From the NCBI GenBank assembly GCA_009845425.1, contig VXZQ01000012.1, positions 124,001 through 188,000 on the forward strand: DNA of 64,000 nt. Direction: 5' to 3'. Origin of the DNA: Holophagales bacterium (GTDB taxonomy: Bacteria; Acidobacteriota; Thermoanaerobaculia; Multivoradales; Multivoraceae). Every line of letters starts with the position of its first letter. Position 1 is the first letter of the stretch. The notes below the pieces were generated by a model that did not search any database, was not told the origin of the DNA, and saw only the letters and a list, made by a program, of their open reading frames with translations. Position numbers and translations under genes: made by a program. Positions 17,612 through 26,016 of the stretch are shown in pieces.

Positions 17612-20600
17612 GGACGGAGTGTACTTAGACAGCAGGTTGAGACGCGGTGGACCCGTGGCCTGCTTGCTGACCGTCGCGACGCTCGTTTTCGTCGCCACTC
17701 CTGCCGAGGGTCAGCGCCTGCTCACGCTGGTGCCGCGGGCGACTCAGCCCGCAACCGTGGCCGCCCAGGACTTCGGGCCGGACATCCCTCCGATCGCGGT
17801 TCAGGTCGACCTGGAGCTGCTGCGCAGCGAGCCCGGCCGGCTGGAACTGCCGACGCCGGACGGCCGGGTCCTGTCGGTGGACCTCAGCGTCTTCGAGGAT
17901 CGGGGCGGCGGCGATCTCATGTGGTCGGGCGGTTTCGCGGGCGCCGACCACGACAGCGTCGTGCTGACCGTGGAAGGCGGCCGCCTCGTCGGGTGGTTCG
18001 GTGAGCCCGGCGGCGTGAGGTACCGGATCAGCGCCCGGCCCGACGGTGACGGTCGGATGGCCGGCGGGACCGGCTTGCCGGGTCCGGAGCCGGAGGCCTT
18101 CTGTTCCGTGGGTGGGGGTTCCGATCCACGCCTCCTGGGTCCGGCACGTCTTCCCGCCGAAGCGATGGCGGTCGATCTGCCCGCACGAGTGGAGGCGGCC
18201 CAGAACCACGAACAGCTCGACATTCTGGTCGTGTACACGAGGACGGCGGCTTCGAATTGGGCGGATCAGGGAGGCGCCCGAGCGGCGATTCGAAGCGCCG
18301 GCGACTACCTGAACATGGTCCTGCGGAACGGCAACGTAGGGGTGAGCGCGAGAATCGTCCACATGGCCCAGCTCTCGGGGCTGGACCGTGTCGGCAGAGA
18401 CGGCGACGGTCTGTACGGAACTTCGATCATCACGCAGTTGCGGTACGACGGGGAGGCGCTGCGCCTGCGACGGGAGCACGGCGCCGATCTGGTTCATCTC
18501 TTCACCGGGGAGTCTCCCTGGGCGCTTGGAGGCGCCTGTGGACAGCACTACCTTCTGTTTCGCGACGAGACGGCCGAGGAGTTCTCGGAGTTCGCCTACG
18601 GTTGGACCTCGAACGCCTGTTCCGACGATGGACCGATCTTCGCCCACGAAATCGGCCACGGGCTGGGCGCTCACCATGACCCCGCGAACGGCGGTTCTCC
18701 GCGGACCGCTTTCAGGCCGTATGCCTTCGGGCACGGCAATCTCGATCGCATCCCGAACGTCGGGACGATCATGAGCTACACCGGCCAGGGCGAACCGTAC
18801 CTGTCGAGCGTGCGCGTCAAGCCGCAGGGCCGGGTGATCGGCATCGCCAACGAACGGGAGAACGAACGGGCCCTGCGCGAGAGCATCCACATAGGCGTCC
18901 ACTACGGAGACTCCGTTGAACCCCTGCCGGAGAACGCTCCCGCGGCGCCGACGAACCTCGTGGTCCGGATGGCCGACGATATCTCGGTGCGGCTGTTGTG
19001 GCAGGACAACGCACCCGACGCCGATGGCTACGAAGTGACGTTCTGGCAGTGGGGCGAAACGGGGGAACCGTGGACGCGACGGTTCGAGGAGCGGAGGTCG
19101 GCGATCCTCGACCTGCCAGTGGCCGGGGCGGGTACCCGTTACTTCTTCTTCGTCAGGGCGGTCAGTGGGGAAAGCACCTACTCAGCGAGAAGCAGCACGG
19201 TCACGCTGGCGGTTCCGGGCGCGGAGCCGGCTCCGCCGTCGGGACTCGCCTGGCGCCCGGTCGCCGAGCAGGATCCCATCCGCACGGGGACGAACTCGGC
19301 CCGCGTGAGCTGGGTCGACAACTCGGACGACGAAGCTCGCTTCGAGGTTCAGCTCCTGTACCGGGGAGTGCTGCAGCGCCGAAAGTTCGTCTCTGCGGAC
19401 AGTGAGTCGACCCTCCTGACGAGCCTCTTCCCGGACATCACCTACAGCGTTCGGGTCTATGCACACGGCACCACCGGCACTTCCGCCAGCAGAGGGTCGC
19501 TCATCCTCCGGTCGCCGCCGCTGCGGGGCCCCCGGCCCGTCTCCGGCCTGACCGCGAGGGCGACAGGCGCCACCTCCGCTCGCTTGACCTGGCAGGACAA
19601 CTCGTCCGACGAAACAGGCTTCCGGGTGTTGGCCTTCGTCTCGGGTTGGTATGGCCTGTTCGAGGCCGATGCCAACAGCGAATCGATCGAGATCGAGGGC
19701 CTGGCCCGCGGCGGTGCGTACTTCTTTTTCGTCCTGCCGTACAACGATGCTGGCGTGGGTGAGCGCAGCTTTGCGAGGTTGGGATTGGGGGCGCCGGGCC
19801 GCGGCCCGGCGGCGCCGACCGGGCTCGACTGGGGCTTTGAGGGCGGCGTCGCCAGACTGACCTGGAAAGACAACTCACCCGGAGCGGCCGGTTTCGAGAT
19901 CCAGTCGCGGCCCGAGTACGACCGCCAGGACACGACCGTGGTGGGTGGCGGCCGTTGGAAGCGAGTCGCTCTGGTCCCGGCAGGCCCCACTTCCTTTGCC
20001 CTCGACCGCAGCGAAGACATCGACTACCGTGTGTTCGCTTACGACGACTCGGGCTACTCGCGCGCGAGCAACACGGTCAGGGGGATGCCGGCACCGAGCG
20101 GCGACCCGCCGGAGGAGGATGGCGGACTGATGGTCGTTCCATCGGGTGAGACCTCGGTCGAGCTGACCTGGACCGGCAGGTGGGCGCGCGCGGCGCGGGG
20201 ACCGCTGAGGATCGAGGCGCGGAACCCGGCGAACGGCTGGATCGAGGTGGCGACGGCCGAACCGACCGCCAGCGGCACGACGGTCGTCGGGCTGCAGCCC
20301 GAGACGCCTTACACGTTTCGGCTTCGGTCCGGGGCGGCGGACTACTCTCCGGAGGCCAGTGTCACCACCGGCGCCTTCCGGGGCGCTTGCCGGCAGGGGG
20401 CCGACTATCTCTGTCTCCATGGCGGACGCTTCGAGGTCAGGACGCACTGGAGCAAGCCGGACGTGCTGGAGGAGTTCGGTGCGGGCACGGCCGTGCCGGT
20501 CGACATCTCGGACGAGTCCGGCCTGTTCTGGTTCTTTGATTCCGGGAACATCGAGCTGATCGTCAAGGTCCTCGACGGACGCACGACCAACGGCAGCTAC

Positions 20601-21215
20601 TGGGTCTTCTTCGGCGCGCTGTCCGATGTCGAGTACTGGATCACGGTGAGAGACGCGGAGTCGGGCGGGCGGCGGACGTACCACAACCCGCCGAAGGAAG
20701 TTTGCGGCCAGAAGGACCTGCTGGCGTTCAGCGACTTGACCGGCGGGACGGTGCTTTCCGGTACGGCCGACTCCATCGCGGGCCGCCCGGGTTTCGACCT
20801 GCTGCGGATGAACGTGGCGTCTCTCGACGTGTCCGGTATCGACCTGGCGAGCGACGGCTCAGGTCACTGCGATTCGAGTGACGAGCGGCTGTGCCTGCTC
20901 GACGACCGGTTCTCGGTCGAGGTGGAGTTCGTCGACCCGAACGTCGATGCGGACATGCCACAGGCCGCCAGAGTGATTCCCTCGCTGACGACGGGAAAGA
21001 CGGGCTTCTTCTGGTTCTTCAGCCGCTCGAACGTCGAGCTGGCGGTGAAGATGCTGGACGGTCGCGAGGTGAACGACAGGTTCTGGTTCCTTTACGGAGG
21101 CCTCTCGGACGTGGAGTACACGATCACGGTCACGGACACGGTGACCGGCACTCCCCGGACCTACCGCAACGAGCCGGGGAGCATCTGTGGCGAGATCGAC
21201 ATCGAGGCGTTCTGA
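17610..21215 (+). CDS. Secreted reprolysin-like zinc metalloprotease with fibronectin type III repeats and tandem C-terminal domains
   Basis: This protein of about 1201 residues has a signal peptide (RLRRGGPVACLLTVATLVFV, then ATPAEGQ). A propeptide-like region runs to about residue 190. The metzincin catalytic domain has HEIGHGLGAHHD near 346 (HExxHxxGxxH zinc site) and a Met-turn GTIMSYTGQ near 388. About five fibronectin type III-like modules follow (residues about 440-920; repeated LxWxDN motifs such as LLWQDNAPD and LTWQDNSSD). Two copies of a 100-residue domain with FWFF, KVLDG and DVEYxITV motifs end the protein. The start ATG at 17610 overlaps the divergent sulfatase ATG, and TTG at 17637 would also give a good signal peptide. 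It is probably an extracellular protease for polymer degradation or host contact. Confidence 0.85.
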   Translation: MDGVYLDSRLRRGGPVACLLTVATLVFVATPAEGQRLLTLVPRATQPATVAAQDFGPDIPPIAVQVDLELLRSEPGRLELPTPDGRVLSVDLSVFEDRGGGDLMWSGGFAGADHDSVVLTVEGGRLVGWFGEPGGVRYRISARPDGDGRMAGGTGLPGPEPEAFCSVGGGSDPRLLGPARLPAEAMAVDLPARVEAAQNHEQLDILVVYTRTAASNWADQGGARAAIRSAGDYLNMVLRNGNVGVSARIVHMAQLSGLDRVGRDGDGLYGTSIITQLRYDGEALRLRREHGADLVHLFTGESPWALGGACGQHYLLFRDETAEEFSEFAYGWTSNACSDDGPIFAHEIGHGLGAHHDPANGGSPRTAFRPYAFGHGNLDRIPNVGTIMSYTGQGEPYLSSVRVKPQGRVIGIANERENERALRESIHIGVHYGDSVEPLPENAPAAPTNLVVRMADDISVRLLWQDNAPDADGYEVTFWQWGETGEPWTRRFEERRSAILDLPVAGAGTRYFFFVRAVSGESTYSARSSTVTLAVPGAEPAPPSGLAWRPVAEQDPIRTGTNSARVSWVDNSDDEARFEVQLLYRGVLQRRKFVSADSESTLLTSLFPDITYSVRVYAHGTTGTSASRGSLILRSPPLRGPRPVSGLTARATGATSARLTWQDNSSDETGFRVLAFVSGWYGLFEADANSESIEIEGLARGGAYFFFVLPYNDAGVGERSFARLGLGAPGRGPAAPTGLDWGFEGGVARLTWKDNSPGAAGFEIQSRPEYDRQDTTVVGGGRWKRVALVPAGPTSFALDRSEDIDYRVFAYDDSGYSRASNTVRGMPAPSGDPPEEDGGLMVVPSGETSVELTWTGRWARAARGPLRIEARNPANGWIEVATAEPTASGTTVVGLQPETPYTFRLRSGAADYSPEASVTTGAFRGACRQGADYLCLHGGRFEVRTHWSKPDVLEEFGAGTAVPVDISDESGLFWFFDSGNIELIVKVLDGRTTNGSYWVFFGALSDVEYWITVRDAESGGRRTYHNPPKEVCGQKDLLAFSDLTGGTVLSGTADSIAGRPGFDLLRMNVASLDVSGIDLASDGSGHCDSSDERLCLLDDRFSVEVEFVDPNVDADMPQAARVIPSLTTGKTGFFWFFSRSNVELAVKMLDGREVNDRFWFLYGGLSDVEYTITVTDTVTGTPRTYRNEPGSICGEIDIEAF

Positions 21216-21233
21216 GTAACGAGGCGTTCTGAG

Positions 21234-21713
21234 TTGGACCGCGATACGTACCGAAGCCTGATCGGACAGTTCGCGACCGGCGTCACGGTCGTGACGACGA
21301 ACGTGGACGGCAGGCTCCACGGAATGACGGCGAACGCCGTCTGCTCGCTGTCGCTCGAACCGCTGCAGCTTCTCGTGTGCGTGGACCGGGAGTCGAATTG
21401 CTACCGGCAGATGCAGCGGGCGGAGGCCTTCGGCCTCAGTATCCTTGCGTCCGACCAGGAGGAGATCTCGAGCACGTTCGCCCGCACGACCACGCCGGCG
21501 GCGGGCTCGCTGCTGGGCGTCGCCTTCCGGCAGGGAAGCCTGGGTGAGCCCCTGATCGAGAACGCGTTGGCCCACCTCGGGTGCCGGATCGCGGAGCGGA
21601 TCGACGGCGGCGATCACATCATCGTAATCGGAGACGTGGTCGCCGGGGAACGGCTGCGCGACGCGGAGCCGCTCCTGTTCTACGGCGGCCGCTACGCCCG
21701 GCTGGGCGGCTGA
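21234..21713 (+). CDS. Flavin reductase family protein (NADH:FMN oxidoreductase-like)
   Basis: This 159-residue protein has the split-barrel FMN-binding fold of flavin reductases: FATGVTVVTTNVDGRLHGMTANAVCSLS-type N-terminal sequence (residues 11-40), LLVCVDRESNCY near 45 and LGCRIAERIDGGDHIIVIGDV near 115. Members reduce flavin for a two-component monooxygenase or act alone. The start is TTG at 21234. It is 18 bases past the metalloprotease stop and converges on the glutamate-cysteine ligase-like gene. A luciferase-like monooxygenase, a possible client, lies 2 kb downstream. Confidence 0.9.
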   Translation: MDRDTYRSLIGQFATGVTVVTTNVDGRLHGMTANAVCSLSLEPLQLLVCVDRESNCYRQMQRAEAFGLSILASDQEEISSTFARTTTPAAGSLLGVAFRQGSLGEPLIENALAHLGCRIAERIDGGDHIIVIGDVVAGERLRDAEPLLFYGGRYARLGG

Positions 21714-21730
21714 CCTGGCGCGGACTGCCG

Positions 21731-22885
21731 TCAGGCGACCAGGGGGCAGCTCGGATCGAAGTCCCGGTCCAGTGCCGCCAGTTCGACGATCGCCTCCTGG
21801 ATGACCTGCTGGGGCGTCGCCCCCTGATCCACGCGACGCAGCCACTGGATCGCCGGGTTGCCCTGAGTGAGCACCCCTTCGATCGGTTCGAGCAGCGGGG
21901 CGAAGCCGTGACGATCCGCCGTCTCGGCGACATCGTCAAGCAGGTGGCGAACCCAGTCGCGAAACGTGAGCGATCGGCCGTCGACCCAGTTCACGCCGAC
22001 CGCGTCGAGGCTCTTCGTGCCCGCGGCGCGCTCGTTGCCGGCGGCCAGCGCCTCGAGTTCCGGTGAGGACCGGTCGCGTAGCGGATCGAGGTCGGGCTGT
22101 TCCAGCACCTGCCAGACCCGGGCCTCGTAGAGCGCGGTGACCGCCTGCAGGACATGGGGGTCGCTGATCCGGTCGCAGATCCGGAGTTCCAGACGGTCCA
22201 GGATCCGTGGAGTCGCCGGTCCGTTCGGCCGGATGCCGAGCCACAGGTGCCGTTGGTTCTGCATCGTGCCGCTCTCGAGCTGTTCGTCCATCCAGACCGC
22301 GAATGTGGCGGCGTCCGGGAAGAACGGCACCCGTTCCGGGGTCAGCGGGAAGCGAAGCCAGCGACTCGAGTGCTGGCCGGTCGGTTTGCCGGCGAGAAAG
22401 GGCGACGCGGCGGTCAGGGCCAGGAAGAGCGCCGCTTCGAGACGCAACACGCGGTAGGTCCGGAGCAGTTCGTCCGGTTCGTCGATGCCGAGGTTGATGT
22501 GCGTGGAAGCAGTGACTACGCGGTTGCCGTAGGCGTTCCGGATGTAGCGGTAGTAGGGGTTGTTCGGGTCGGAGAAGTGGAAGGAGTCGGGGTCGGCCAG
22601 GGATAGCGCGCCGCCCGGCACCAGGGTACAGCCGTGCTCGGCCTCCAGGTAGCGCCGCAGGGCGCAGCGCTTCGCCATCAGGCGGTCGATCAGGACCTGG
22701 TAGCTCCGGTAGGGCGCGGTCGTGAACTCGACGTTCCGGCCGTCCGGCTCCGTCGTGTAGCCGTCCATCGCCTCCTTGACCTGGGCCGAGAGCGGCAGCA
22801 CGTGGCCGTCGGCGGTGCCGGTGTAGACCTCCTCTTCGAGGCCCTTCAGTAACTGCCGGTGCAGCGATAGTTGGTCTGCGGTCAT
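21731..22885 (-). CDS. Glutamate-cysteine ligase-like protein (GCS2 family)
   Basis: This 384-residue protein resembles the GCS2-type glutamate-cysteine ligases of cyanobacteria and proteobacteria. EEEVYTG is near residue 17, EFTTAPYRSYQ near 53, VTASTHINLGIDEPDELL near 123, and RPNGPATPRILDRLELRICD near 217, the conserved substrate/ATP region. It would form gamma-glutamylcysteine, the first step of glutathione or a related thiol. No glutathione synthetase is nearby, so a different gamma-glutamyl product is possible. A 7-bp palindrome and a -10-like TGCTAGAGT overlap upstream (22912-22929). Confidence 0.78.
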   Translation of the reverse strand: MTADQLSLHRQLLKGLEEEVYTGTADGHVLPLSAQVKEAMDGYTTEPDGRNVEFTTAPYRSYQVLIDRLMAKRCALRRYLEAEHGCTLVPGGALSLADPDSFHFSDPNNPYYRYIRNAYGNRVVTASTHINLGIDEPDELLRTYRVLRLEAALFLALTAASPFLAGKPTGQHSSRWLRFPLTPERVPFFPDAATFAVWMDEQLESGTMQNQRHLWLGIRPNGPATPRILDRLELRICDRISDPHVLQAVTALYEARVWQVLEQPDLDPLRDRSSPELEALAAGNERAAGTKSLDAVGVNWVDGRSLTFRDWVRHLLDDVAETADRHGFAPLLEPIEGVLTQGNPAIQWLRRVDQGATPQQVIQEAIVELAALDRDFDPSCPLVA

Positions 22886-22911
22886 CGAGCTGCGGCGCCG
22901 GTCAGGGCGGT

Positions 22912-22929
22912 GACTCTAGCAGTAGAGTC
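22912..22929. promoter_or_regulatory. Palindrome overlapping the -10 region of the glutamate-cysteine ligase-like gene
   Basis: GACTCTA-GCAG-TAGAGTC is a perfect 7-bp inverted repeat in the divergent gap. On the minus strand it contains TGCTAGAGT, a plausible extended -10 for the gene starting at 22885. It is a good operator candidate. Confidence 0.45.
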
Positions 22930-22979
22930 GCGGCGTCCGCGCCGCGCTGATGCACGGGGAACAGGCCTGCTCCACAAGT

Positions 22980-22988
22980 TGCTACGAT
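22980..22988 (+). promoter_or_regulatory. Extended -10 motif for the short-chain dehydrogenase gene
   Basis: TGCTACGAT ends nine bases before the ATG at 22998. Transcription would begin a few bases before the start codon, and no Shine-Dalgarno sequence is visible, so the message is probably leaderless or nearly so. Confidence 0.45.
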
Positions 22989-22997
22989 CGCCGGCCC

Positions 22998-23771
22998 ATG
23001 GAGATACAGGGCAGGAACTGCGTCGTCACCGGCGGCGCCAGTGGCATCGGCAGGGCGCTGTGCCGGCGGTTCGCCGCAGGCGGCGCCAGGGGAGTGGTGG
23101 TCGCCGATCGTGATGGAGACGGAGCCGCGGCGGTGGCCGAGGAGATAGGCGATGGCGCCATCGCGGTCACCGTGGACGTTGCGATGGAGGAAGAGGTTCA
23201 GGACATGGTCGCCCTGGCGGAGGCCGCCTTCGGCGACGTCGACCTGATGTTCTCGAACGCCGGTATCGGCACCGGCGGCGGCGTGGACGTGAGCGACGAG
23301 GCCTGGCAGGACATCTGGGAGATCAACGTGATGTCCCACATCTACGCGGCGCGCGCGGTGTTGCCCAAGATGATCGAGCGTGGCGAGGGCTACATCGCGA
23401 GCACGTCCTCGGCTGCGGGCCTGCTCTCGCAGATCGGATCGGCGCCGTACGCGGTGACCAAGCACGCGGCGGTCGCCCTGGCGGAGTGGATTGCCATTAC
23501 GCACGGCCACGAGGGCATTCGCGTGTCGGTCCTGTGCCCGCAGGCGGTGCGCACCGCGATGACGGCCGGCGGTCCCGGAGTGGCTGGCGTCGACGGGATG
23601 ATGGAGGCCGAAGAGGTCGCGGACATCGTTGTGCGCGCGATCGAACAGGAGCGCTTTCTCATCCTGCCACACCCGCAGGTCCAGGAGTACATGCGCCGCA
23701 AGACCGCAGACTACGATCGCTGGCTCAACGGCATGAGGCGGCTTCGCGAACGATTCCTGGCAGGCGCCTGA
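22998..23771 (+). CDS. Short-chain dehydrogenase/reductase (SDR)
   Basis: This 257-residue classical SDR has the NAD(P) site VVTGGASGIGRAL near residue 8, SNAGIG near 84, a catalytic Ser in STSSAAGL near 135 and the YAVTK catalytic Tyr/Lys near 151. The start is ATG at 22998 (MEIQGRN). The frame is open to 22950, but that extension covers the promoter-like TGCTACGAT and has no typical sequence. The substrate is unknown. The C terminus with LRERFLAGA is common in a subgroup annotated as SDR family oxidoreductases. A luciferase-like monooxygenase follows 47 bases later. Confidence 0.92.
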   Translation: MEIQGRNCVVTGGASGIGRALCRRFAAGGARGVVVADRDGDGAAAVAEEIGDGAIAVTVDVAMEEEVQDMVALAEAAFGDVDLMFSNAGIGTGGGVDVSDEAWQDIWEINVMSHIYAARAVLPKMIERGEGYIASTSSAAGLLSQIGSAPYAVTKHAAVALAEWIAITHGHEGIRVSVLCPQAVRTAMTAGGPGVAGVDGMMEAEEVADIVVRAIEQERFLILPHPQVQEYMRRKTADYDRWLNGMRRLRERFLAGA

Positions 23772-23782
23772 CGCCGCCGCCC

Positions 23783-23791
23783 TGCTACGAC
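23783..23791 (+). promoter_or_regulatory. Extended -10-like motif for the luciferase-like monooxygenase gene
   Basis: TGCTACGAC lies 27 bases before the ATG at 23819, with GAGGAGG between them. It matches the motif in front of the preceding gene in eight of nine bases. Confidence 0.4.
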
Positions 23792-23818
23792 TGCCATTTC
23801 GCGAGGAGGTCCCTGAAG

Positions 23819-24742
23819 ATGAAGCTCGCCGTGGAGTTCCCGAGTGTCGTGTACCGCGAGGGTCCGGAGGCCGTCGCCCGATTGGCGACGGCGATGGACG
23901 AGATCGGCTTCGATCAGCTCGACATCTTCGACCACGTGGTCATGGGCCACGACACGGACGGTCGGGAGAAGAACCGCTACCCGGCCAAGATGCCGATCAT
24001 GGAGGCTCTCGCGACCCTGGGCTACATGGCGGCCTGCACTTCCCGCATCGGGCTCGGCACAGAGGTCCTCGTCCTGCCGCAGCGGGATCCAGTGCTGACG
24101 GCGAAGCAGGCGGCGACGCTGGATACGCTCTCCGGCGGTCGTTTGCGGCTGGGTCTCGGCGTCGGCTGGCAGGAGTCGGAGTACGAGGCCCTGGGCCAGA
24201 ACTTCAGGAACCGCGGTCGCCGCATGGACGAGGCGATCGAGGTGCTTCGAGCCTGCTGGAGCCAGGACCCGATCGACTTCGAGGGCGAGTTCTACCGGGT
24301 CGAGGCGATGGCGATGGAACCGAAGCCGCCGCGTGGCGCCGCGCTGCCGATCTGGATCGGCGGCCACAGCGAGGCGGCTCTTCGTCGCGCCGGGCGGCTC
24401 GCGGACGGCTGGATGGGAGTCGCTTCGCCGGAGCTGTTCGAGAACGGCGATCAGGCCATCGCCACGGTGCATCGGTACGCCGAGGAGGCCGGTCGGGATT
24501 CCTCGTCGCTCGAGTTCCAGGCTCAGGTGTCTCCGCCCCCGCGGCCCGGCAACGAAAGCGACCGGACCTTCTACACGGAGCCCGACCGGGTCGCCGCGGC
24601 CGCCGCGAAGCTCGGCGAGATGGGATTCGATGGCGTGGCGCTGAATCTGACCGGCCTGTTCCTGGCCGGCGCCCGAACGGTCGACGCGATGATCGACGGC
24701 GCGGCCGCGCTGCACGAGAAGCTGAGAGCCGAGCTGGGCTGA
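23819..24742 (+). CDS. LLM-class (luciferase-like, probably F420- or flavin-dependent) oxidoreductase
   Basis: This 307-residue TIM-barrel protein belongs to the bacterial luciferase-like superfamily: GFDQLDIFDHVVMGHD near residue 29, SRIGLGTEVLVLPQRDP near 75, KQAATLDTLSGGRLRLGLGVGW near 95 and IWIGGHSEAALRRAGRLADGW near 179. Many close relatives use coenzyme F420, but FMN cannot be excluded. ATG at 23819 follows GAGGAGG at a good distance. It is adjacent to the short-chain dehydrogenase but has its own promoter-like motif. The substrate is unknown. Confidence 0.9.
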   Translation: MKLAVEFPSVVYREGPEAVARLATAMDEIGFDQLDIFDHVVMGHDTDGREKNRYPAKMPIMEALATLGYMAACTSRIGLGTEVLVLPQRDPVLTAKQAATLDTLSGGRLRLGLGVGWQESEYEALGQNFRNRGRRMDEAIEVLRACWSQDPIDFEGEFYRVEAMAMEPKPPRGAALPIWIGGHSEAALRRAGRLADGWMGVASPELFENGDQAIATVHRYAEEAGRDSSSLEFQAQVSPPPRPGNESDRTFYTEPDRVAAAAAKLGEMGFDGVALNLTGLFLAGARTVDAMIDGAAALHEKLRAELG

Positions 24743-24745
24743 CCC

Positions 24746-24765
24746 GCCGGCGGGAGGCCGCCGGC
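24746..24765. terminator. Bidirectional hairpin terminator candidate
   Basis: GCCGGCGG-GAGG-CCGCCGGC, a perfect 8-bp stem with a 4-base loop, fills the 30-base gap between two convergent genes (stops at 24742 and 24773). There is no T-tract, as is common in very GC-rich genomes. Confidence 0.6.
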
Positions 24766-24772
24766 CCGCTCG

Positions 24773-25384
24773 TCAGCCCGCCATCATTCCTGTCCCGGCG
24801 TCGGCGTCGTCCTGGCTCTCCGCCTGTTTCCGGCGCCACTGGAGCCACGCGCCGATCATGAGCCAGGCGCCGATGGCGAGAAGGCCGACCGGCCAGAACT
24901 CCCACACGCGGTCCATGTCGTAGCCGAAGGTGTGGTCCAGCAGGAGGAGGAACCCCACGACGAAGAAGCCGACGCCCCACAACAGGCCGGACCGGCCCGC
25001 GGGCGCTACCGTTGCCTCGTCGTGGACGCCGAGGTCGGGCACATGACCACTTTCGATCAGGGTCGCCTGACGGTAGGCGTCGATCATGTTGAACAGCCAC
25101 ACGAAGGCAACCGCCATGCCGGCGAGGCCCACCTCGGTGGCGAGATAGACCGCAGCCAGGGCGGCAAGAAAGAACTTGATGCCGCGCATGTAAAGGCCGT
25201 TGTAGAGGTGGCCCAGGCCGGGAAGGAGGGCGAGGATCACGGTCACCACGTGGCGCGCGGTGATCTGTCCTGCCTCCCTTTGCGGCGAAGGCGGTTCGGT
25301 CACGCCGGGCGGAGGGGGCGGCGGCGCGTCGGCAGTCCCGCCGGTGACTGCGCCGGTGGTGCTCTGATCGGTCTCGGTCGTCAT
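24773..25384 (-). CDS. Integral membrane protein with LiaF/LiaI-like C-terminal helices
   Basis: This 203-residue protein has a Pro-rich N-terminal tail (residues about 1-35) and about four or five hydrophobic helices. The first part (VTVILALLPGLGHLYNGLYMRG, split around residue 55) resembles TM2-type membrane proteins. The last two helices (FGYDMDRVWEFWPVGLLAIG near 155) resemble the toast-rack-associated LiaI/LiaF-like membrane region that senses envelope stress in other bacteria. It overlaps the gene upstream by 4 bases (ATGA) in an operon led by an ECF sigma factor. It is therefore probably part of an envelope-stress circuit, but no enzyme function is visible. Confidence 0.7.
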   Translation of the reverse strand: MTTETDQSTTGAVTGGTADAPPPPPPGVTEPPSPQREAGQITARHVVTVILALLPGLGHLYNGLYMRGIKFFLAALAAVYLATEVGLAGMAVAFVWLFNMIDAYRQATLIESGHVPDLGVHDEATVAPAGRSGLLWGVGFFVVGFLLLLDHTFGYDMDRVWEFWPVGLLAIGAWLMIGAWLQWRRKQAESQDDADAGTGMMAG

Positions 25385-26016
25385 GCGAAGGTCCTCTCCA
25401 GGTCGGTGTAGCGACCGCGTGGGTCGGGGAGCGACTCGTTGGTCTCGGGTGGTTCCTCGCCCGCGTTCCAGGCGTCCAGCGGGAGCAGCTCGGTCAGGCC
25501 GCGGAATGCGTCGGCCGACGACTCGAAGGCCCCGCGGAACCAGGCCTGGACACGGTCCGTGGGCAGGGTCAGGGTGTTTTCGAACAGGTCGGTTGGCCGG
25601 AAGCGCTCCTGGAGCGCGTCGAAGCCGGCCTGCATCGACGAGCCGGCTCGAGCCGCCGGTTCGAGCACATGCTGTCCGGCGGCGGCGCGCAGCCCGGATG
25701 AGGCCTTGCGACCAAGAGCGACCGGATCGCCCACGGCGAGAGTGAGGGCAGCGGCCAGGAGATAGCTCGCGGCGACGGCGGCGGCCGGGCCGCGCCGGAC
25801 CCTGGCGACCGCGGGACGACGTATGGCGCGGCGTCGTGGAATCTCGAGCAGGCGCTGCACCAGGTCAGCCGAGGGTTCGAGACGCGGCCAGCGGACCGAT
25901 TCCAGGTCGACGGTGCGCGCCTCGCCGTCACGGTCGAGCGATTCTCCGAGCGCGATGTCGAGGAGTGACCGTCGGAGTTCGTCCGGTAGCCGGAAGTCGG
26001 CGCCGAGACGCTTCAT
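25381..26016 (-). CDS. Single-pass membrane protein, candidate anti-sigma factor
   Basis: This 211-residue protein has a basic soluble N-terminal half (about 1-95; LPDELRRSLLDIALGESL), one hydrophobic segment near residues 98-118 (AAAVAASYLLAAALTLAVG) and a C-terminal soluble half. It sits directly downstream of the ECF sigma gene with a 4-base overlap, the usual place of a transmembrane anti-sigma factor, and the topology fits. No zinc-binding HxxxCxxC motif is visible, so it would be a non-ZAS type if the idea is right. I do not recognise a named family. Confidence 0.6.
   Translation of the reverse strand: MKRLGADFRLPDELRRSLLDIALGESLDRDGEARTVDLESVRWPRLEPSADLVQRLLEIPRRRAIRRPAVARVRRGPAAAVAASYLLAAALTLAVGDPVALGRKASSGLRAAAGQHVLEPAARAGSSMQAGFDALQERFRPTDLFENTLTLPTDRVQAWFRGAFESSADAFRGLTELLPLDAWNAGEEPPETNESLPDPRGRYTDLERTFA

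Noticed and set aside
25381-26016. A zinc-binding anti-sigma factor (ZAS)
   Set aside because: The HxxxCxxC motif is absent, so only the genomic position supports anti-sigma function.
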